Source: Acidovorax sp. A1169
GTDB taxonomy: Bacteria; Pseudomonadota; Gammaproteobacteria; Burkholderiales; Burkholderiaceae_C
DNA length: 64,000 nucleotides
Reading direction: 5' to 3'
Assembly: GCF_030704685.1 (NCBI RefSeq)
Contig: NZ_JAUZDX010000027.1
Coordinates: 1 to 64,000, forward strand
Below, piece by piece: positions 54,120 to 61,783 of this stretch. Numbering within the stretch: the first letter of the stretch is position 1; every line of letters starts with the position of its first letter. Below the pieces are notes generated by a model. That model did no database searches, had not been told where the DNA came from, and saw only the letters and a list, made by a program, of their open reading frames with translations. Made by a program: the position numbers and the translations under genes.

Positions 54120-54439
54120 TCACACCCGCAAACGACCACCAGGACGTGCATGGCCGCCTGCTCGGCGTGCAGGGAACGCCGCTGGGTGGGGCCTTCCCGG
54201 TCCACGCCGACGGTGCCCTGGGTCTGCAGACCGCCCAGGCAGTGCAGGTGCAGGCCGGCGGCTGCTTCACCGCCTTCTGGGACACCACCAGCGTCAGCGG
54301 TAACACTGCCGGTGAGATCAAGGGCCAGATATTCAACGCCAATGGCAGCCTGCAGGCGGCCAAGGAGCAGTTTCTCGCCGGCAACCCCGTGTACGAAGCG
54401 GGCGGCACGGTGGAAGTGCGCGAGCTGCCGCGCAGTTGA
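54120..54439 (+). pseudogene. Mosaic remnant: RTX-adhesin repeat joined to YCII tail
   Basis: The frame reads DVHGRLLGVQGTPLGGAFPV ... GGCFTAFWDTTSVSGNTAGE IKGQIFNANG, the look of the ~100-residue repeats of giant RTX adhesins (Q.F.ADGT..GGEF.VN ... GGFV..W). It then continues SLQAAKEQFLAGNPVYEAGG TVEVRELPRS-stop. The last 30 residues are the C-terminal end of a YCII-family protein, nearly the same as in the intact YCII gene at 57886-58188. Two unrelated gene fragments therefore share one frame with a junction near 54346. No start or ribosome site makes sense. Confidence 0.6.
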
Positions 54440-54532
54440 GACGGCGCCATTCACCATGGGCTGCAAGGAATTCATAGCCTCGCTGGGCGGCCCAGAGGGC
54501 AACAAGGCATTATGGCGCCATCGCCGGTGCCG

Positions 54533-54786
54533 TCATGCCACGCCCACCGGCAGCTGGGCTTGCGCGAGCAGTTCGCGGATGCGCTGCAGCGTAGAGAGCA
54601 GTGAGCTGCGGTAGTAGCCCTTGTCGCCGTCCATCCATGCCTGCTCCGCCTGCTCTTCGGGGCCGCCGGGCTGCTTGCCGCGCAGGCCGAGGTAGCAGTA
54701 AAAGCGCAGCTGCAACTGCGCGTGTTCGTCCTCGAACAGCTGGTTGACGATGGCGCCTTCGCGCGGGCCGTGCCAGCGGCCGCAGG
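54533..54786 (-). pseudogene. Hypothetical gene, probably 5'-truncated
   Basis: The minus-strand frame runs from the lipase stop (54787) through CGRWHGPREGAIVNQLFEDE HAQLQLRFYCYLGLRGKQPG ... SSLLSTLQRIRELLAQAQLP to a stop at 54533-54535. It lacks an ATG; TTG 54715 is the only start-like codon. Either a short gene of ~60 aa or the 3' part of a gene whose front was lost against the lipase gene. Family unknown. Confidence 0.4.
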
Positions 54787-55662
54787 CTATGCCGCGTGGG
54801 CCCGCAGCCAGGCGAGCATGTCGGCAGTCACATCGTCGCGATTCGTCTCATTGAGGATTTCGTGGCGCGCTGCCGGGTACAACTTGACGGTCACATCCGC
54901 CATGCCTGCGTCACGGTAGCGCTGCCCCAGTAGCTGAATCAGTGCACCGCCACCGGCCAGCGGATCGGCGTCGCCAGAGGCAATCAGGATGGGCAGGTCA
55001 CTGCGGATGCCCGCCAGCAGCGCAGGGTCCGCCAGCCGGGCCGCGGGGGCGAACAGCGACGGGATCACATCGCCTGGTACCTCCCACCCGCACCATGGGT
55101 CGGCCACATAGGCATCGACCTCCGCCTCGTCCCGTGAAAGCCATTCGTACCCCGTACGGTGCTCAAAGCCTGCATTGAATGCCGCAAGCCCCGCCGGCGC
55201 ATCGGCAGGCGCATTGGCCATTGCAGCGGCCAGCGCCTCGAGTGCGGTGGAGCCGGAGAGAATGACACCGGCCCATGTCGATGCGTGATCCAGGATTGCC
55301 GCTTGCGCTGCAAACGAACCCATCGAATGTGCAAACAGAAACACCGGAAGGTTGCCATGGTGCGCACGCAGTGCCGACCCATACTGGGCCACATCGGCAA
55401 TCAGCCCGCTGAAACCAGCACTGCCGAAATCTCCCAGCCGATCACCGGCGGTGCGCCCGTGCCCACGGTGATCGACCGCGTGCACCACAAACCCAGCAGC
55501 ATTGAGCTGCCTTGCAAAGCGGTCGTAGCGTTCACCATGCTCGGCAAGCCCGTGGGCAATCTGCACCGCTGCGACGGGTCGGCCAGCGATGTTGGCCCAG
55601 GTGTAGGTCGCGACCTTGGTGCCGTCTGCGTTGGAGAGAAATGAAGAGGTCGAAGTGCTCAT
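54787..55662 (-). CDS. Monoacylglycerol-lipase-like alpha/beta hydrolase
   Basis: A 291-aa Hydrolase_4 family enzyme. Motifs in order: VQIAHGLAEHGERYDRFARQ (oxyanion region HG), VVHAVDHRGHGRTAGDRLGD, nucleophile elbow FLFAHSMGSFAAQAA (Ser near residue 113), acid in LIASGDADPLAGGG, and His in YPAARHEILNETNRDDV. The family cleaves monoacylglycerols or lysophospholipids. ATG 55662 is the first in a frame open to 55809; a ribosome site is not clear. Upstream DNA (55684-55724) carries part of a repeat arm also seen at 46961. Confidence 0.85.
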   Translation of the reverse strand: MSTSTSSFLSNADGTKVATYTWANIAGRPVAAVQIAHGLAEHGERYDRFARQLNAAGFVVHAVDHRGHGRTAGDRLGDFGSAGFSGLIADVAQYGSALRAHHGNLPVFLFAHSMGSFAAQAAILDHASTWAGVILSGSTALEALAAAMANAPADAPAGLAAFNAGFEHRTGYEWLSRDEAEVDAYVADPWCGWEVPGDVIPSLFAPAARLADPALLAGIRSDLPILIASGDADPLAGGGALIQLLGQRYRDAGMADVTVKLYPAARHEILNETNRDDVTADMLAWLRAHAA

Positions 55663-55683
55663 CCTTTCATTCTGACACGCCGG

Positions 55684-55724
55684 TGTTTTGGCGTGCAAGG
55701 CGGGCGTGGACGAAAAATTCTCAG
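55684..55724. repeat. Solo arm of the 46959-47116 palindromic element
   Basis: On the minus strand GCTGAGAATTTTTCGTCCAC followed by GCCCGCCTTGCACGCCAAAA closely matches 46964-47003 (GCTGAGAGTCTTTCGTCCAT, GCCCGCCTTGCACGCCAAAC). Only one arm is present. Confidence 0.5.
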
Positions 55725-55746
55725 CTGCGCGAGGGGTGGGGAGGGA

Positions 55747-55923
55747 TGGGATATCGCGCTTGAATTCGCACCCAAGCGGCCGGCTCTTTTTGCCTTGCTG
55801 TCCCAGCATGTCCGCACGCAGCCAGCCCTGGTCGCGGGCGCGTACGCATTGATGCAGTCACGCATTCAGCGGCTGGTGGACTCAAGACTCGGGAAGTTCG
55901 CCCACAAAGGCGTCGAAGGCTGA
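55747..55923 (+). pseudogene. Possible TetR-family C-terminal remnant
   Basis: WDIALEFAPKRPALFALLSQ HVRTQPALVAGAYALMQSRI QRLVDSRLG resembles the ligand-domain helices of TetR regulators (Y..FA...P.LFALM). There is no DNA-binding half, and the copy-B mobile element follows three bases after the stop. Confidence 0.35.
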
Positions 55924-55926
55924 CTA

Positions 55927-56193
55927 GGGCGTGTCATCAATCATTTCACCCCCGCGAAAGCCTGCAGCGCGGTGCAGTGCAAGGCGCCCTGAGTGCCGTG
56001 TAGCACGGCTACACAAGCGAAGGGCAACGCCGCAATGTGCCGCGCTGCAGGCTTTCCCTGCGGGCTGGCCCCGGCATGCGGCGTCTGCTTTGTCGCTCGG
56101 CTTGCCAATAGCCCGCTATTGGCCGCGCCGCGCTTCGCGCATCCATCCGCATGCCGGGGCCAGCGCGGGGGTGAAATGAATGATGACACGCCC
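55927..56193. mobile_element. 267-bp bilobed TA-flanked MITE, copy B
   Basis: Same element as 47333-47599, about 98% identical by eye and with the same 267-bp length, ends (GGGCGTGTCATCA / TGATGACACGCCC) and flanking TA (55925-55926, 56194-56195). Here it lies between the TetR remnant and the GreA/GreB-like gene, so its insertion harms no intact gene. Confidence 0.85.
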
Positions 56194-56249
56194 TAAGCCC
56201 TTCACAATCAAGATTTGCCCCCGCTTGTTCGAAATGCCTACCTTTCACC

Positions 56250-56732
56250 ATGGATAAATTCTTGCTGCAGCAGCAGGTGCTGGAACGGCTCGCCCAAGAC
56301 CTGCTGCAAGCCGAACAGGCAATGCGGGCGGCCCATGAAACGGCGACCCACGAAGAGAACATTGCCGAAAACAAATACGACACACTGGGACTCGAAGCCG
56401 CCTACCTGGCCACCGGCCAGGCCCGGCGCGCCGAAGCCATCCGCCAGGCGATGGCCCATTGGCGCCAATGGCGCCCGCGCCCCTACGACGCCAGCCAAGG
56501 CATACAGCTCGGCGCGCTCGTCTGCCTGGTCGATTCCGACGACAAGCACCAACAGCTCTTTCTCGGCCCGGATGGGGGCAGCATGAAGCTGCTCAGCGGC
56601 GCTCAGCCCGTTCAGGTCATCAGCTGCGAAGCCCCTTTGGGCAGGGCCTTGCTGGGCAAATGCGAGGGTGATGAGGTGTCGATACAGGTGGCGCCCATCC
56701 GACAGCAGTTCGAGGTGCTGCGGGTTGACTGA
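56250..56732 (+). CDS. GreA/GreB-type transcription factor
   Basis: A 160-aa protein with the two-part Gre layout. An N-terminal coiled-coil region (LLQAEQAMRAAHETATHEEN IAENKYDTLGLEAAYLATGQ) is followed by a C-terminal FKBP-like domain (IQLGALVCLVDSDDKHQQLF, SCEAPLGRALLGKCEGDEVS) with the LGRALLGK pattern of Gre/Rnk proteins. It would bind the RNA polymerase secondary channel and affect transcript cleavage or pausing. The coiled-coil tip acidic pair is not obvious (HEENIAE), so cleavage activity is uncertain. It reads directly away from mobile element copy B. Confidence 0.72.
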   Translation: MDKFLLQQQVLERLAQDLLQAEQAMRAAHETATHEENIAENKYDTLGLEAAYLATGQARRAEAIRQAMAHWRQWRPRPYDASQGIQLGALVCLVDSDDKHQQLFLGPDGGSMKLLSGAQPVQVISCEAPLGRALLGKCEGDEVSIQVAPIRQQFEVLRVD

Positions 56733-56846
56733 GAGCGGATAACAAAACTCAGCGAAGCGGTTCTGGCCAGGCGCTGCGTCGTGGGCAGTACGAGTAGTAC
56801 GACAAGACGCGACAACGACGCCAGAAGAGTCTTGATAGCCGCTCTG
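56731..56846. repeat. ~116-bp palindromic element after the Gre-like gene
   Basis: AGAGCGGATAACAAAACTC (56732-56750) pairs with GAGTCTTGATAGCCGCTCT (56827-56845) at 16 of 19 positions. TTCTGG pairs with CCAGAA further in, and a central GTAC-rich hairpin surrounds 56790. It starts in the Gre-like gene's stop codon, as the 46959 element does at the kinase stop. Confidence 0.55.
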
Positions 56847-57154
56847 AGCCGCAAGCAACTTAACGCCGAACTGGCCGAGGTCAGCAGTCGTTCAGGCGCC
56901 ATGCACGCACCGGCTGGCTGGCAAGGTCCGCAGCACTTTGAAACAGGCCACTGGGTCCGGGATATCACTGGCTGCAATCGCTACAAAGCAGCCTGCGAAA
57001 AGGCTGCTTTGCGCCCATTGCAGCCGGTCGCTGGAGCGAATAGCGGACGTTCAATTCAGGAAGTATGTGCGGCCGATGTTGAGAATCTTTAATGCCGTCT
57101 GCAGGCCCCAGCGTGGAGATGGAGTGCTGGCAGTGACATCGCCTTCAACGATTT
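56847..57154. other. Spacer with a perfect 10-bp hairpin
   Basis: AAAGCAGCCT-6-AGGCTGCTTT (56985-57010) is a perfect stem without a long T-tract; it may be a weak terminator on either strand. No gene is supported. The GC content falls from here into the GNAT gene. Confidence 0.35.
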
Positions 57155-57610
57155 TTAGCTGCAATGCGAGTACCCCATAGGGACGAACGCTACGCCATTT
57201 GCCGTTTGCGGAGGAGTCTTGGCGACAAACCCAAGGCGTTCATACACCGGAACCGCGAACAATGATGAGTTGACGGAAAAGTTGAGGTTTCCCGATAGAG
57301 CCTTTGCATGCTCCCAAAGTGCGCGAGAAAGACCTTGCCCTTGGGCATCCACTCTGACAAAGAGATGATAAAGATGTGAGCCGTCCCGCAGCGCAATAAC
57401 GCCGCAAACGCCGACGGAGTCTTCCGCGACGTAATGGTTGAATTTGGATGAACCGATCCGCTCTGTAAAGGAAGCTGGAGTGAGTCCAGCCAAGAACGGC
57501 TTAACTTCAGGGGATGATGGATCTGCAAGGAAAAAATGAGCTAAGCCAGCAACTAAGCGGCTTATTGCTTCCGCATCAGATGCTGTTGCTTGGCGAATTA
57601 CGAAATTCAT
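57155..57610 (-). CDS. GNAT acetyltransferase (lower-GC, possibly acquired)
   Basis: A 151-aa N-acetyltransferase: MNFVIRQATASDAEAISRLV, motif A LFVRVDAQGQGLSRALWEHA (Q-G-Q-G-L-S acetyl-CoA loop), then VNSSLFAVPVYERLGFV. Substrate unknown. Codon use is visibly less GC-rich than in neighbouring genes, and the flanks (56733-57154, 57611-57885) hold no genes but repeats, consistent with recent acquisition. ATG 57610 begins the domain directly. Confidence 0.82.
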   Translation of the reverse strand: MNFVIRQATASDAEAISRLVAGLAHFFLADPSSPEVKPFLAGLTPASFTERIGSSKFNHYVAEDSVGVCGVIALRDGSHLYHLFVRVDAQGQGLSRALWEHAKALSGNLNFSVNSSLFAVPVYERLGFVAKTPPQTANGVAFVPMGYSHCS

Positions 57611-57885
57611 TGATGAAAGCTCACGGAAAGCGTTCGTCTTACGCCTGGCTCAAAAGCCAACGAAGGCCAAGACGTTACACAGATGGTGGATTGATCCGCT
57701 CGCCCTGCAGCCTGCGATTTATGGGGATGCTAGGCGTAGAGCCTCGCAGGGGTGGGCAATTATGGGAACAACGACAGGGGGGTACATCCCTCGGCCCACG
57801 AACGGCGGCTCATGGCCGATGGCAGCCATCGTATCAGCGGCAGCCAGGGGCCCAAAGCGGCGCCCGTATTGCGGCACCGGTACCA

Positions 57886-58188
57886 CTAGGTGTGGGGCAG
57901 CTCCCGGATCTCCACCGTGCCGCCAGCCTCGTACACTGGATTGCCTGCTAAAAACTGTTTTGCGCTTTCGAGGCTGGCTGCACGCACTCGGATGAAGCCG
58001 CCGAGATCATTGCCGGTCGGTTGACCCGATTGATTTTTTCTGAAGCGCTCTCCACGCCCTATCGAGCTACCCCCATCGAATTGGCCGGTGCTGCGGAGCT
58101 TTGCAATGTACTGCGCCCAGCATTTCGAGTCGTCGGCGGCTTCCGTGTCGGGAGCGTCCTGATGCATCAAAAATATGTATTCGTTCAC
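57886..58188 (-). CDS. YCII-family protein
   Basis: A 100-aa YCII-fold protein: MNEYIFLMHQDAPDTEAADD then KLRSTGQFDGGSSIGRGERF and SAKQFLAGNPVYEAGGTVEI. The fold is a dimeric ferredoxin-like barrel used as a small enzyme or ligand-binding domain, usually with His/Asp near HQDAP. It is shorter in GC at third positions than average. Its last 30 residues are the source-type sequence of the fragment fused at 54346-54439. Confidence 0.82.
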   Translation of the reverse strand: MNEYIFLMHQDAPDTEAADDSKCWAQYIAKLRSTGQFDGGSSIGRGERFRKNQSGQPTGNDLGGFIRVRAASLESAKQFLAGNPVYEAGGTVEIRELPHT

Positions 58189-58339
58189 TCGTGATCCTCT
58201 TCGTCCGTGTCAAGCATGCTCGATACTCGGCCGCTGCGGTAGATGACTGCTCCAGGCCGGCTGTAGTCGTTCAACGGCCTAGTCGAAAACGACCATCGGA
58301 TTCATCTGCCTAGGGGTGAACCAGATCATATGGTGCTGG

Positions 58340-58558
58340 TCAAGCAGGATCAATCTCCAGCACGTGAAAGAGGGCAGCCAGGGCAAGGTCTTCCAACTCT
58401 CCGCTGATCCCGTCCAGAAATTGCCACGCGTGATCTTCTTCATCGTGGGAAACAAACAGGATCGGGCGGCTCTGGTCCAGAACACTTTTTGAAAATACCG
58501 TCGCGCAGTTGCGCTGTTGGTCAAACGGCCATTGCATAGCGTGGTCGGTGCTTTCCAT
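58340..58558 (-). CDS. Hypothetical protein, 72 aa
   Basis: MESTDHAMQWPFDQQRNCAT VFSKSVLDQSRPILFVSHDE EDHAWQFLDGISGELEDLAL AALFHVLEIDPA. The VSHD..D..WQFL segment occurs in small proteins of unknown function, and those usually continue beyond the ILDIDP-like end (recollection), so the C-terminus may be truncated. It starts 18 bases after the stop of the SUKH-like gene upstream, suggesting one operon. Confidence 0.5.
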   Translation of the reverse strand: MESTDHAMQWPFDQQRNCATVFSKSVLDQSRPILFVSHDEEDHAWQFLDGISGELEDLALAALFHVLEIDPA

Positions 58559-58576
58559 GGAGCACTGTGCGAGCGC

Positions 58577-59686
58577 TCAGTACAGGCTGTAGTTGTAGTC
58601 GTAGCTGCGGAGCCAGAGCCTGGGCTTGCGCGGCTCCTCGAAGTGCAGTTGCAGCAGGTTGCTGCGCGGGTTGGCGGTGTCCACGACCAGTTCGCCGTCG
58701 TTTTGGGGCGAGTCGAAATGCGACAGCGCGAAGCGCTGCACCACGTGCGTGAACGCGGCTTCTGCGGTCTTGGGCCGGTAGTCGTCGTCCAGCAGCAGCC
58801 TGGGCTTGTGCAGGCTGTCCTGGTGCAGCCAGTACCACACGCCCTGGTTGGGGGTGGCGGGCTGGGCGCCAGGGTTGCCGGCATCGCCCCAGGTGTTGCT
58901 CGGCTCGCCGCGCCTGACACCCGCAGGGTCCCAGGCCATGGCACCCAGGCCGTCGCCCACTTCGACAAACACGGCCAGGCTCCGGTCGTAGCGCGCACGC
59001 ACTGAGGGCGTCAGTATCTGGCCCAGCCCATCCTCGCCCTTTTCCTTGTAGTCCCACTCGCCCAGCAGCAGCCGGGTCACGGTGGACATCTGGGCGACCG
59101 GCAGAAAGTAGGAGTCGCCGAAATTGACATCCCACTGCTCCAGCACTTTCAGCATGTCGGGCAGTGGCACGCCCATGCGCTTTTCCAGCTCTTGCAGCGC
59201 TGCCTTGGCGGGCTTGCTGCCTGGCGAAGTTTTGGCGGGCCCGCTGCCAACGCCCTCCGTCGCCGCCACGCGGTCGATCCAGCTCTTGCGCTGGTCGTAC
59301 AGAGGGGCCGACAAAGGCGCCATGTCACGCACGGTCCAGGCCCTGTCGAACGGCGAGGTCTTGCCAGCCAGGGTGGCCTTGCCACGCAGCCGCAGCTGCT
59401 TCATGCCTGCATGCAAGGCAAACACCATTGCTGGGGGCTTCTTGAGGCCCGGCAACGCCGATTGGTGGTCCAGCCGGGCCACCACCTTGCCGTCCAACAG
59501 TACGTCCGCCACCACGGCATCGCCCACCTCCATCCAGGGGTGTATGCCAGCTCTCGCGCCCTTGGCGAGGGCCGGGTTTGCAGGCCTGCCCGCAGCAGCG
59601 GGTGCCGCCGGCACACCCTGCGCATGCGCCCATGGTGCGAACGGCAAGGCGCTCAGCGCCGCCAGGAGTGTGCGCCTATGGGCCAT
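58577..59686 (-). CDS. Exported SUKH (SMI1/KNR4)-like protein, 369 aa
   Basis: GAAGGA just before ATG 59686. The signal peptide MAHRRTLLAALSALPFAPWA HAQG resembles a Tat/Sec leader. The mature part has a SUKH-like core (LQELEKRMGVPLPDMLKVLE QWDVNFGDSYFLPV, then GVWYWLHQDSLHKPRLLLDD DYRPKTAEAAFTHVVQRFAL). SUKH domains are normally cytoplasmic immunity or adaptor domains, so export would be unusual. The upstream half (VGDAVVADVLLDGKVVARLD) is beta-rich and unassigned. An alternative start at 59719 adds 11 residues. Followed by the 58340 gene. Confidence 0.5.
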   Translation of the reverse strand: MAHRRTLLAALSALPFAPWAHAQGVPAAPAAAGRPANPALAKGARAGIHPWMEVGDAVVADVLLDGKVVARLDHQSALPGLKKPPAMVFALHAGMKQLRLRGKATLAGKTSPFDRAWTVRDMAPLSAPLYDQRKSWIDRVAATEGVGSGPAKTSPGSKPAKAALQELEKRMGVPLPDMLKVLEQWDVNFGDSYFLPVAQMSTVTRLLLGEWDYKEKGEDGLGQILTPSVRARYDRSLAVFVEVGDGLGAMAWDPAGVRRGEPSNTWGDAGNPGAQPATPNQGVWYWLHQDSLHKPRLLLDDDYRPKTAEAAFTHVVQRFALSHFDSPQNDGELVVDTANPRSNLLQLHFEEPRKPRLWLRSYDYNYSLY

Positions 59687-59807
59687 GGGTCCTTCGGTCT
59701 CAATGCATACGACAGTCATGGGTGGGCAAAGCCGTATAAGTTATCCATTGCGCTGCGCGCCACCCGCGACGCATGAAACTGGCGCGGCCAAGGCCAGTGC
59801 CCCCGCG

Positions 59808-59900
59808 CAAGGGCCGCCCCGCCGCGCTGGGGGCGTCCCCCTCCCGACTCGCGCAGCGAGACGAGAGAGGGGGAAGGCGCGAAGCGACTCAGGGGGTGTT
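59808..59900. repeat. REP-like palindromic spacer
   Basis: CCCCCTC ... GAGGGGG arms enclose a CTCGC-GCA-GCGAG hairpin (about 59838-59878), followed by AAGGCGCGAAGCGACTCAGG GGG. This C/G-rich hairpin is a common intergenic repeat type in the group (recollection). It sits just past the 3' end of the convergent-side membrane gene at 59906 and may help terminate it. Confidence 0.5.
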
Positions 59901-59905
59901 TCACT

Positions 59906-60313
59906 TCAGGCGATGCTGGCATCGGGAGTGCCATCGCCCCGTGCGAAGTACGCATTGGCGGCGGGGCGCAGCAGGAAAAACACGATGATCGCGAAGACGA
60001 CCGCGCCGGCAACCATCACGCCCATCGAGGGCGAGCTGTAGAACCCGATTGCCAGGCCGATGCCGCCCCAGCCGATGTACAACGCCCGCCCCCATGCCAG
60101 CCCCTTGAGCCAGGCCACGGTGCACACGAGCTGGATGGCAATCCCCACGTAGCCAATCGCGTACTGCACAGCCACCGGCAGCGGGCTCTGCGCCATCATG
60201 CTCTGTGCCAGCGCATTGCCGTGGGACATGTAGAAGCTTATCAGGTTGATGGCGCTGGTGACAATCAGCACCCAAGAGATCACGGTGATGGAGGTGGGGC
60301 GGTTTGATTTCAT
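59906..60313 (-). CDS. Small membrane protein, 135 aa
   Basis: AAGGAAG before ATG 60313. MKSNRPTSITVISWVLIVTS AINLISFY begins the first of about four hydrophobic helices; others are VAVQYAIGYVGIAIQLVCTV and VMVAGAVVFAIIVFFLLRPA. The frame is open upstream to 60499 but not protein-like. No family recognised. Confidence 0.7.
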   Translation of the reverse strand: MKSNRPTSITVISWVLIVTSAINLISFYMSHGNALAQSMMAQSPLPVAVQYAIGYVGIAIQLVCTVAWLKGLAWGRALYIGWGGIGLAIGFYSSPSMGVMVAGAVVFAIIVFFLLRPAANAYFARGDGTPDASIA

Positions 60314-60384
60314 GGTTGCTTCCTTGTGGTGGTTGCCGTGGTGCCCCTGCGCGGCGCAAGGCATGCGGCCAACCAGAGAGGACG

Positions 60385-60406
60385 GGCTGCATGCATGCAT
60401 GCAGCC
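60385..60406. repeat. Perfect 22-bp palindrome of TGCATGCA units
   Basis: Bases 60385-60406 read the same on both strands (GGCTGCATGCATGCATGC...), about 70 bases upstream of the membrane-protein gene at 60313 and in its probable promoter region. It could be a regulator site or a cruciform-forming sequence. Elsewhere 60314-60695 contains no gene. Confidence 0.45.
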
Positions 60407-60695
60407 TTCATACGGATTTATCAAAGCGATCGGATTGTGCGGGGCATCAACAGCCCGAAAGGGTTCGCGGGGCGTGGGCCATGGCGATGCGGCGCCCATG
60501 CGTGATCAACTGCACAGATGCCGCCTCTTTTTGTGCCAGCGCACCTGGATGCTGGATGAATGGCAAAGATCGCGGGCCCTGCATTTCTCGCATGGATAGC
60601 ATGAAGATCGACGGCAGTCAGGATGGTTGACCCCTTCAACAGGCGCGGGCTCGCGACGCGGCCGCTTGGACTGATGGGTTAAATGCGCTGAAAAT

Positions 60696-61022
60696 TCAGG
60701 CGCCCTCCCAATTCCCACCACCTGTCTTCATGAAAATGTAGATAGACAGCGCCGTTCCGATGGGAAATCCGAGAAAAACGAGAACAGCAAAAGTCTGCGA
60801 CAGCACTTTTCCCCAGGCCTTCCCTTGCCTTGCACCTGATGCCGCAAAAAAATGGAACGCCGCCAATGGAGTAGCGACCGCGAGCACGAACAGCGTCAGC
60901 TGCACAGTGTCTTCCTGGGGCGAAAAAAAGCCCAGGCCACCTATGAGCCCCCCGCCAATCGCATACCCCAAGAACAACAGATGGTGAAGCTTAGAAAGTG
61001 ATTTATTCATATACCTGTCCAT
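60696..61022 (-). CDS. Small membrane protein, 108 aa
   Basis: From MDRYMNKSLSKLHHLLFLGY (ATG 61022; a second ATG at 61010 has the nearer AGG). Three to four hydrophobic helices (AIGGGLIGGLGFF, LFVLAVATPLAAFHFFAASG, FAVLVFLGFPIGTALSIYIF). No family recognised. Less GC-rich at third positions than its neighbours. Confidence 0.6.
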   Translation of the reverse strand: MDRYMNKSLSKLHHLLFLGYAIGGGLIGGLGFFSPQEDTVQLTLFVLAVATPLAAFHFFAASGARQGKAWGKVLSQTFAVLVFLGFPIGTALSIYIFMKTGGGNWEGA

Positions 61023-61100
61023 TCACACAATCACCCTTCTTGGCAGGGCATGCTTGCATACTGGCCCGAAGAGATCGCCAACGCCGCATCCCGTCTGCCG

Positions 61101-61391
61101 TTAACTCTCGGGACAGTTCTCATAGAAGCCACTCGTGATCTTTGCATCGTGCCGGGCTTGAAGTTCCACATTGAATTGAATGACCTTTGCGTGGGGGGTC
61201 GAGCGGCACATGGAAATGTGGACGTTCTTGGGCTTGAGGCGAACGACCTCGTCCACAACCGGCGTGGCCAAGGCCGATTTAACCGCCCCGATGCTGTATC
61301 CAGAGGGCAGGATTTGAACGTTTGAAGTCCCAGATGCGCCCCCGCAACCTGCAAGCATCAGAACCGAAAGAAACAGTGTTGGTTGAAGCAT
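61101..61391 (-). CDS. Small lipoprotein (paralogue of 26155-26451)
   Basis: A 96-aa lipoprotein with MLQPTLFLSVLMLAGCGGAS (lipobox LAGC). The mature part shares GAVKSALATPVVDEVVRL and CRSTPHAKVIQFNVELQARH with the lipoprotein 35 kb away. Both Cys positions of the C-terminal half (SMCRST, YENC) are kept. Function unknown; both copies stand alone, and their DNA differs enough that duplication is not recent. Confidence 0.7.
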   Translation of the reverse strand: MLQPTLFLSVLMLAGCGGASGTSNVQILPSGYSIGAVKSALATPVVDEVVRLKPKNVHISMCRSTPHAKVIQFNVELQARHDAKITSGFYENCPES

Positions 61392-61783
61392 GGCCAGGGT
61401 GAATGCAAAAAAATGCAGCCGCCGTTGCAGACCCGAAGCGGAGTCATGGGGGTCAATCTTTCAGCAAAAGATAAAAAGAAATGAAAACACCTGAACAACA
61501 AAAACGGAGCAAACCGTTGAACAGCGGCGCTGCCCGGCCCCCAGGTGCCTGAACGAAAGCGCCGTTGCGCCATGACAAACACCGGGTTGCCCCGTCAAAA
61601 CATCGCAGCATGCGCGGTGAGGGGCTGCATGTCCATCCCCCATTCTTCGCAGGGCGCCACGCGCTCGACGGGTACACACCCGAGCGCACGGTGGGCCCGA
61701 TGGCCGGCGATGCACAATGGCCGGCATATGCAATCGTCGCTGCCGGCCCCCGGGCTGGCGGCCACAACACCAGGAGGTCAGGC
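61392..61783. other. Spacer without a supported gene
   Basis: No promoter, repeat or reading frame in these 392 bases is convincing, apart from the ribosome site of the next gene near 61772-61777. Confidence 0.4.

Noticed and set aside
57001-57010. Strong terminator at the 10-bp hairpin near 56985-57010
   Set aside because: The stem is perfect but lacks a T-tract on both strands, so it is listed only as a hairpin.
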